Shown here: piece after piece, positions 59,105 to 64,000 of the stretch
Numbering within the stretch: the first letter of the stretch is position 1
Layout of the letters: each line of letters opens with the position of its first letter
Origin: Nesterenkonia sp.
GTDB taxonomy: Bacteria; Actinomycetota; Actinomycetes; Actinomycetales; Micrococcaceae
Direction of reading: 5' to 3'
Assembly (NCBI RefSeq): GCF_029265375.1
Contig: NZ_JAJUJJ010000007.1
Coordinates: 46,261 to 110,260 of the forward strand
Length of the DNA stretch: 64,000 nucleotides
Program-made: the position numbers and the translations under genes
The notes under the pieces: model-generated
Told to the model about the DNA's origin: nothing
Seen by the model: the letters and a program-made list of their open reading frames with translations, nothing else
The model's database searches: none

Positions 59105-62100
59105 ATGATCCGAGTAGATAAGCCCAAAGACCGGGAGTGCCGCTACCGAATCGGCATTGACGTTGGACAGCGAGGCATAGGTCTCGCTGCCATTGAGCTT
59201 GACGACGACGGGTTTCCGATCCAAATCCTTTCTGCGGTCACGCATCGCATCGATGGCGGAATCTTGCCAGGCACAGAGAAGAGCCCGGTGAGTCGCAAAG
59301 CATCCGCCGGTTTGGCCCGCCGCATTCGCCGAATGCGCAAGTACCGCAATCGTCGTCTACAGGAGCTTGACGCCAAGCTGAGGGAGCTGGGTTACCCCGT
59401 TTCTGACGAGCCGGCCACCTACGAGCCATGGCAGGTGCGGAGCCGTCTGGCCGAGGAGAAGATCGCCGACCTCGAGGAGCTCAAAGCTCACGTGTCTATT
59501 GCTTTGCGGCACATCGCACGACACAGGGGTTGGCGCAATCCTTGGCTGACCTGGGACGCTTTCTCAGCTCTACCTGTGCCTAGCACCCAACACAAGAAAA
59601 ACGTCGACGCAGCTCGGGAGCGATTTGGACGCGCACTGCCAGACGACTTCACTGTGGGTCAGTTGGGAGCACTGGGCAGTCATCCCACCATCGTCACCCG
59701 CCCTCGAACGTCGAAGCATAGCCGCACCCAGACCAAAGGAGACCTGCCAATCTTTGAGCACAAGGTGCTCCAAGAAGACCAACTCGCTGAGGTTAAGAGG
59801 TACTGGGCCATCCAAGAGCTCCCGGAATCGCATCGGGATCAGCTCATCCAAGTAGTGTTTCACCAGGAAAAGCCGTGGGTCCCGCAGGAAAACGTCGGTA
59901 AGGATGAACTGCCAGGCATGACGCAGTTCTACCGCGCGCCGCGAGCCTCGCTGGAATTCCAGGAGTTCCGGATCCGCACTGCTGTAGCTAACTTGAGAAT
60001 CCGAGAAGGAAGTAGAACCAGACAACTCGAGGCCAAAGAGCATGACACTGCCACGGAGCTCCTCCTCACCTGGCACAAGGAGCACCTTCCCACCGATACT
60101 CCGGTCTGGGCAGACGTGGCGAAAGCTCTCGGGGTTTCCCCGCGGGCTCTGAAGACGAACGCCATGGACGATATTGTCGGAAATAACCCCCCGATCAACC
60201 GGACTCTCGACCTACTCGAATACGGCATCGAGCAGCTTCCAGCGAAAGCTAAGAAGCCGATCAAGAAGTGGTTCGAAGAAGCTGATGCGGATCTGATCCG
60301 AGCGTTCGTTTCTTGGCTCATTGATACCACTGACGGCCAGGAGGAGCTATTCGCGCAGACAGGCCTTGATGCGATCGTCACCGAGTGGGACGAAACAGCC
60401 CTGGAGAAGCTGGCAAGCATCGAGCTTGAAAACGGCCGAGCCGCCTACTCGACCGAGTCGTTGAGGCGGCTCAATGCGCGGATGGCAAAGCACCGGGAAG
60501 GTCTGCACGCGGCTCGCAAGGCTGAGTTCGGAGTGGACGATACGTGGCAGCCAACGCCGCCCTCGCTAGACGAACGCACCGAGCACCCCACGGTAGATCA
60601 GAATCTCACAGTCATCCGGCGTTTCCTCCTGCGCTGTGTACAGAACTGGGGCCTCCCCGAGCGCGTCAATCTGGAACATGTGCGTAGCGCATTCATGGGG
60701 GTTCAAGCTCTTTCTGACTATCGAAGTGAACAGCGGCGTATCCTTCGGGAGCGGGAGCAAGCCAAGGAAGCTCTTAGGGGTGTGCTTCCGCACGAACCGA
60801 CTCGACGCGACGCTCGCCGCCAGGAGTACGTTCAGCGGCAAAACAGCCAGTGCGCCTACTGTGGCTGCACCATTGATGCGAGATCCTGCGAGCTGGACCA
60901 TATCGTTCCGCGCGCCGGCGGTGGTGCCTCAACACGCGCGAACCTAGTGGCCGTCTGCAGAGGCTGCAATCAGGATAAAGGCAAAGTGCCGTTCCGAGTG
61001 TGGGCTTCTCAGACTTACCGTGAAGGGGTCAGTGTGGACGAGGCCGTGAATCGAGTAAAGGGTTGGCTGGGCCGTGGAGCCAATGCCACAGAACGGAAAG
61101 TCACCCGTGAGACTATTCTCCGTCTACGGCAGAAAGAGGAGGACGAGCCGCTGGACGAGCGGAGCATGGAGTCGACCGCCTACGCAGCACGCGCTTTGCG
61201 TGAGCGGATTCAACGCTTCCTGTCTGAGTCCGCTGAGCAGCTCGGCATCGAGAAGCCGGCCGTCGATGTCTACCGAGGGGCTGTAATTTCTGCCGCTCGC
61301 AAGGCCTCTGGAATCGATTCGATGATTCGTCTGCGGGGTAAGGACATCAAAGATCGTGGCGACTTCCGGCACCACGCTGTGGACGCCGCAGTTATAGCTC
61401 TCATGAACCACGCGGTCGGGCAAGTGCTGGCCATTCGGGACAACATGAGGAGTGCCGCGTTCTGGGTGGGCGACCAGGAGTGGGAGAAGGACTGGCAACG
61501 GCTCTATGGAGAACGTGAGTCGTTCCTAGATTGGAAACTGAGGGTTCAGCGATTGGGCGAGATCGTCCGGGACACGATCCTCGAGGATGAGATCGCCGTG
61601 ATGAATCCCCTGCGGCTGGGCAGGAATGTGGGACCCGTGCACAAGGACACTGTGCGGAAGCTTGCTTACAAGTCCGTCACAGACCCTTGGGACGTAAAGA
61701 CCGCTAAGCGGATCGTAGATCCGCAATTGTATTTGGAGGTCAAGGGCGCACTCGACGGTGCGAAGAAGGCCGTGGAGTTGCCCCCAGAGCTGGTGCGAGA
61801 CCTACAGGATCGCGGTCTCACACACCTTCCTCTCTTCGGCTCTTCCGCCCCTTCTCTCCCAGTCCGTGGTGGATACGCGGAGCTCGGGAGCATCCATCAT
61901 GCTCGCATATACGCGTGGAAGAACCCGAAAGGCGTCATTGAATTCGGCATGCTCCGAGTCTTCGCGGGGGAGATCGCCAAGATATGGCCTGACCACAAGA
62001 CGGATATATTGAGAGCTCGTGTCCCCGAATGGTCGATGTCTAGGCGCAGTGTTGCTGACAAAGTTCAAACTGCGCTGGACGACAAGCGAGCCGTACAAGT

Positions 62101-62458
62101 TGGATGGATGAGCCCGGGCGATGAGCTTGTCCTCCACCATGAGCATCGCGGGGGTCTCTCGGATGGAGTCCTAGAGTTCCTCGAAGAGTACCCAGATCGA
62201 CGATGGGTGCTTTCGGGATTCTTTGACGCCCGGCGCATAGTAATTAGGCCGCACTTTCTGTCGAACGAGAATCCTCCTGACGGACTCTCGCCAACTGCAT
62301 CAAGCGTGCTTGAAAGGGGTGGCAGGGCCAGCATTGGCGCCTTCCTCCCCGGAATCTCGGTGATCCGACGGGAAGCCCTCGGTAATCCCCGTTGGCACTC
62401 GACGCGCCTTCCCCGCAGCTTCTCCCCTATGGAAGAGGCAATGAAGTTGTTGGGGTGA
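59105..62458 (+). CDS. cas9: Type II-C Cas9 RNA-guided DNA endonuclease
   Basis: An 1117-residue compact Cas9. RuvC-I is IGIDVGQRGIGL (Asp19), followed by the Arg-rich bridge helix (ARRIRRMRKYRNRRLQ). RuvC-II is VNLEHVRSAF (Glu524). The HNH domain has CAYCGC (Cys583, Cys586), ELDHIVPRAGGG (Asp598-His599) and CRGCN (Cys618, Cys621), a zinc-bound HNH as in Actinomyces naeslundii Cas9. RuvC-III is FRHHAVDAA (His756, Asp760). All catalytic residues are intact. Base composition and codon use are less GC-rich than in neighbouring genes, suggesting transfer. No csn2 or cas4, so subtype II-C. Confidence 0.96.
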   Translation: MIRVDKPKDRECRYRIGIDVGQRGIGLAAIELDDDGFPIQILSAVTHRIDGGILPGTEKSPVSRKASAGLARRIRRMRKYRNRRLQELDAKLRELGYPVSDEPATYEPWQVRSRLAEEKIADLEELKAHVSIALRHIARHRGWRNPWLTWDAFSALPVPSTQHKKNVDAARERFGRALPDDFTVGQLGALGSHPTIVTRPRTSKHSRTQTKGDLPIFEHKVLQEDQLAEVKRYWAIQELPESHRDQLIQVVFHQEKPWVPQENVGKDELPGMTQFYRAPRASLEFQEFRIRTAVANLRIREGSRTRQLEAKEHDTATELLLTWHKEHLPTDTPVWADVAKALGVSPRALKTNAMDDIVGNNPPINRTLDLLEYGIEQLPAKAKKPIKKWFEEADADLIRAFVSWLIDTTDGQEELFAQTGLDAIVTEWDETALEKLASIELENGRAAYSTESLRRLNARMAKHREGLHAARKAEFGVDDTWQPTPPSLDERTEHPTVDQNLTVIRRFLLRCVQNWGLPERVNLEHVRSAFMGVQALSDYRSEQRRILREREQAKEALRGVLPHEPTRRDARRQEYVQRQNSQCAYCGCTIDARSCELDHIVPRAGGGASTRANLVAVCRGCNQDKGKVPFRVWASQTYREGVSVDEAVNRVKGWLGRGANATERKVTRETILRLRQKEEDEPLDERSMESTAYAARALRERIQRFLSESAEQLGIEKPAVDVYRGAVISAARKASGIDSMIRLRGKDIKDRGDFRHHAVDAAVIALMNHAVGQVLAIRDNMRSAAFWVGDQEWEKDWQRLYGERESFLDWKLRVQRLGEIVRDTILEDEIAVMNPLRLGRNVGPVHKDTVRKLAYKSVTDPWDVKTAKRIVDPQLYLEVKGALDGAKKAVELPPELVRDLQDRGLTHLPLFGSSAPSLPVRGGYAELGSIHHARIYAWKNPKGVIEFGMLRVFAGEIAKIWPDHKTDILRARVPEWSMSRRSVADKVQTALDDKRAVQVGWMSPGDELVLHHEHRGGLSDGVLEFLEEYPDRRWVLSGFFDARRIVIRPHFLSNENPPDGLSPTASSVLERGGRASIGAFLPGISVIRREALGNPRWHSTRLPRSFSPMEEAMKLLG

Positions 62459-62462
62459 GCTG

Positions 62463-63335
62463 ATGGCGGCATGGCAGGTACTCGATCTCCTCAACTTTGA
62501 GGGAAAGGTTCGGACTGAACGTGGGGCGTTCAGCATAGAAGGCCGTCGAGTTCCTTTGGACTCGCTCTCTACGGCCCTCATCGGACCTAAGTGCGCCATC
62601 TCCCCCGGTGTCCCGCACCATGCGGCTAAACACGACGTGGTGGTGCTTTTCTGTGACTGGCGCGGTCAGCCTCTTTCCGCGCTTATGCCCTGGTCAGACA
62701 ATACTCGCACGGGCGCTCGGATGCAGGCCCAGGCTGCGCTCTCAGAGCCGCGGAGAAAAAACGCGTGGATGCGAGTCATCAAAGCCAAGATCGCGTCGCA
62801 GGGGAAGACCCTGGAGATGGCGGGCAACGTTGCTGAGGCAAAACGTCTATACGAGATGTCCAGGAAGGTGCGCTCCGGGGATCCGGAGAACCTCGAAGGC
62901 CAAGCAGCCCGCCTTTTCTGGAGTGGTCTCTATGGGCACCTGAACTTCACTCGTATACCCGGCGCGAATGACGCGCTGAATGCCGCACACAACTATGGCT
63001 ACACGATCCTCCGCGGACGAGTCTTGACCTCAATACTGGGTGCGGGACTCACTGCTGGGATCGGGATTTTCCACAGGGGGCGGTCGAACCCCTTCGCGTT
63101 GGCGGACGATCTGATCGAGCCATTCCGCGCAGTTATCGATCGCGCAATCCTTGCGTTCGATCCGCGCGAGTTGCTGCTGGATCAGCAGACCAAGAAGGCA
63201 CTCATCCACGCCGTACGTCCCCCCGACTCCTCGGAGGAGGGGTTCCGCGCGGACGCGGAGATTGACCGATTCACCTCTGCCTTTGCCCAGTATGTAGAGG
63301 GCGGAGCCGAGTATCTGGATGTTCCAAAGGTGTAG
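62463..63335 (+). CDS. cas1: CRISPR integrase Cas1 (type II)
   Basis: A 290-residue endonuclease subunit that inserts spacers. The metal ligands are visible: Glu145 in NLEGQAARLFW, His204 in GIFHRG and Asp216/Glu219 in LADDLIEPFR. It starts four bases after the cas9 stop, in the same operon. The N-terminal beta domain (~1-90) and helical C-terminal domain are of normal length. Confidence 0.95.
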   Translation: MAAWQVLDLLNFEGKVRTERGAFSIEGRRVPLDSLSTALIGPKCAISPGVPHHAAKHDVVVLFCDWRGQPLSALMPWSDNTRTGARMQAQAALSEPRRKNAWMRVIKAKIASQGKTLEMAGNVAEAKRLYEMSRKVRSGDPENLEGQAARLFWSGLYGHLNFTRIPGANDALNAAHNYGYTILRGRVLTSILGAGLTAGIGIFHRGRSNPFALADDLIEPFRAVIDRAILAFDPRELLLDQQTKKALIHAVRPPDSSEEGFRADAEIDRFTSAFAQYVEGGAEYLDVPKV

Positions 63336-63338
63336 GAA

Positions 63339-63659
63339 ATGGCGGATCCTGTGTGGTTACTCGTAATGTTTGACTTGCCTGTCCTGACAAAAGCTCAGCA
63401 GAGGGCGGCCAATCAGTTCCGGAATCTGCTGCTCGACCTAGGGTGTTCGCGCGTTCAGTTCAGCGTCTATGCAAGGTACTTCCCCAACGCGAGTCAGTCT
63501 CACCGGATTGTGAAAAACATTGAGGAGAACATTAGTCCGGGTGGAGCGGTGCGCATCATGCGCTTCAGTGATGCTGTTTGGTCCTCGATGAAGCGCTTCG
63601 AAGCAGAGGGAGAGCCTGTAAAAGCTGAGGACCCGGATGAGCAGCTTCTCTTGTTCTAG
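63339..63659 (+). CDS. cas2: CRISPR adaptation protein Cas2
   Basis: A 106-residue ferredoxin-fold partner that bridges Cas1 dimers. MFDLPV with Asp12, and GCSRVQFSVYARYF, are typical of type II Cas2. It follows cas1 directly. Downstream, where an array is usual in II-C loci, only about 135 nt remain before an insertion-sequence gene. Confidence 0.94.
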   Translation: MADPVWLLVMFDLPVLTKAQQRAANQFRNLLLDLGCSRVQFSVYARYFPNASQSHRIVKNIEENISPGGAVRIMRFSDAVWSSMKRFEAEGEPVKAEDPDEQLLLF

Positions 63660-63794
63660 GCGCTACAGGAGCCAATAGTGGCGCTTGCCTTCCGCGTTTA
63701 GAACGAAGGGCAGATTTGGTGACCCTGCGAGCACGTGCAGAATGGGGGGTGCCTCTATGGTTTTCTGGAATGCCCCCGGTGTTAGGTCCAGGTC
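63660..63794. other. Spacer between cas2 and the transposase end; no array seen
   Basis: No repeat-spacer pattern is present. GCTACAGGAGCC at 63662-63673 partly matches the repeat start predicted from the putative anti-repeat (GCTACTGAGCC). The segment from about 63765 probably contains the end of the insertion sequence, but its terminal inverted repeat cannot be set from one side. Confidence 0.45.
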
Positions 63795-64000
63795 TTATGT
63801 GAGTTGCGGGGATTGATCTTCTCTTCTGTGGCGGCAGCTCGCGGCATAGACCGCCGGTGCCTGGTAGCCCAGCGCTGAGTGTCGCCTGTGGTGATTGTAG
63901 TCATGCTTCCAGTCGCTGATGATGACCTTTGCGTGGAGCAGGGAGTAGAAGCTGTTGATGTTCAGGCACTCGTCCCGGATCCTGCTGTTGAAGGACTCCA
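63795..64000 (-). mobile_element. IS3-family transposase, C-terminal end (runs out of window)
   Basis: The minus strand encodes ESFNSRIRDECLN, then SLLHAKVIISDWKHDYNHH and RRHSALGYQAPAVYA before TAA at 63795-63797. The DECLN and DYN-x-x-R-x-HSALGY motifs are the final part of the DDE rve domain of IS3-type OrfB transposases, with the catalytic Glu region just outside. The rest lies beyond base 64000, so whether the element is complete is unknown. Confidence 0.88.

Noticed and set aside
63660..63794. CRISPR array after cas2
   Set aside because: No direct repeats with regular spacing are present; only a partial 12-nt similarity to a predicted repeat.

Overview
The window reads as chromosome of a high-GC actinobacterium, most likely order Micrococcales and near the Micrococcaceae (Arthrobacter/Nesterenkonia-like). 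The evidence is a DtxR/IdeR-type regulator, an actinobacterial PcrA, a menaquinone pathway, the ResB/CcsB cytochrome c system, DUF6350, DUF4229 and DUF2332 proteins, App1 and a DUF2342 metalloprotease, with GC-rich third codon positions almost throughout. The genus assignment is inference. Many start codons sit 6-8 nt after a TANNNT hexamer, suggesting frequent leaderless transcription.

Layout. 1-3.2 kb: 3' end of a DtxR-type regulator, secreted NlpC/P60 protein, HNH nuclease, DUF6457 protein, cold-shock protein. 3.2-7.6 kb: DMT permease, then a decayed exopolysaccharide cluster (tyrosine kinase whose Wzz domain is deleted and frameshifted, low-MW tyrosine phosphatase, O-antigen ligase/polymerase-like protein). 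7.8-12.3 kb: SulP transporter, tRNA-Arg(CCU), GH10 xylanase, membrane protein, VapBC. 12.3-17 kb: pcrA, sucC, sucD and a strong terminator. 17-25.6 kb: PNPOx-like protein, VIT1-type iron/manganese transporter, inositol-phosphatase-like protein, MFS exporter, ald/lrp divergent pair, App1, GT4. 25.7-30.1 kb: DUF6350 protein, purN, membrane proteins, histidine phosphatase. 30.2-38.6 kb: cytochrome c biogenesis operon (TlpA-CcdA-ResB-CcsB) and menA/menE.

39-47.2 kb is an accessory island between menE and menB: AraC-type regulator, MMPL exporter, an antibiotic-resistance-type ABC-F ATPase preceded by a 14-codon leader peptide with an R-L-R motif inside an attenuator-like hairpin, ArsR-like regulator with a frameshifted SRPBCC gene, a reductase-GNAT fusion with a broken start, and MarR. 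47.3-53.3 kb: menB, then a 3-hydroxybutyrate catabolic cluster (CoA-transferase B and A, dehydrogenase, GntP permease, PucR-type regulator). 53.3-58.9 kb: small membrane protein, DUF2332 protein, a pseudogene, methyltransferase, DUF2342 metalloprotease, tilS, hpt.

58.9-64 kb: a type II-C CRISPR-Cas locus (cas9-cas1-cas2), visibly less GC-rich, placed just after hpt. No array is visible; an IS3-type transposase end begins about 135 nt after cas2. The region upstream of cas9 holds a candidate tracrRNA. The strongest leads are this locus with its predicted tracrRNA, the ABC-F leader, and an identical 17-bp palindrome in two promoters 12.6 kb apart.
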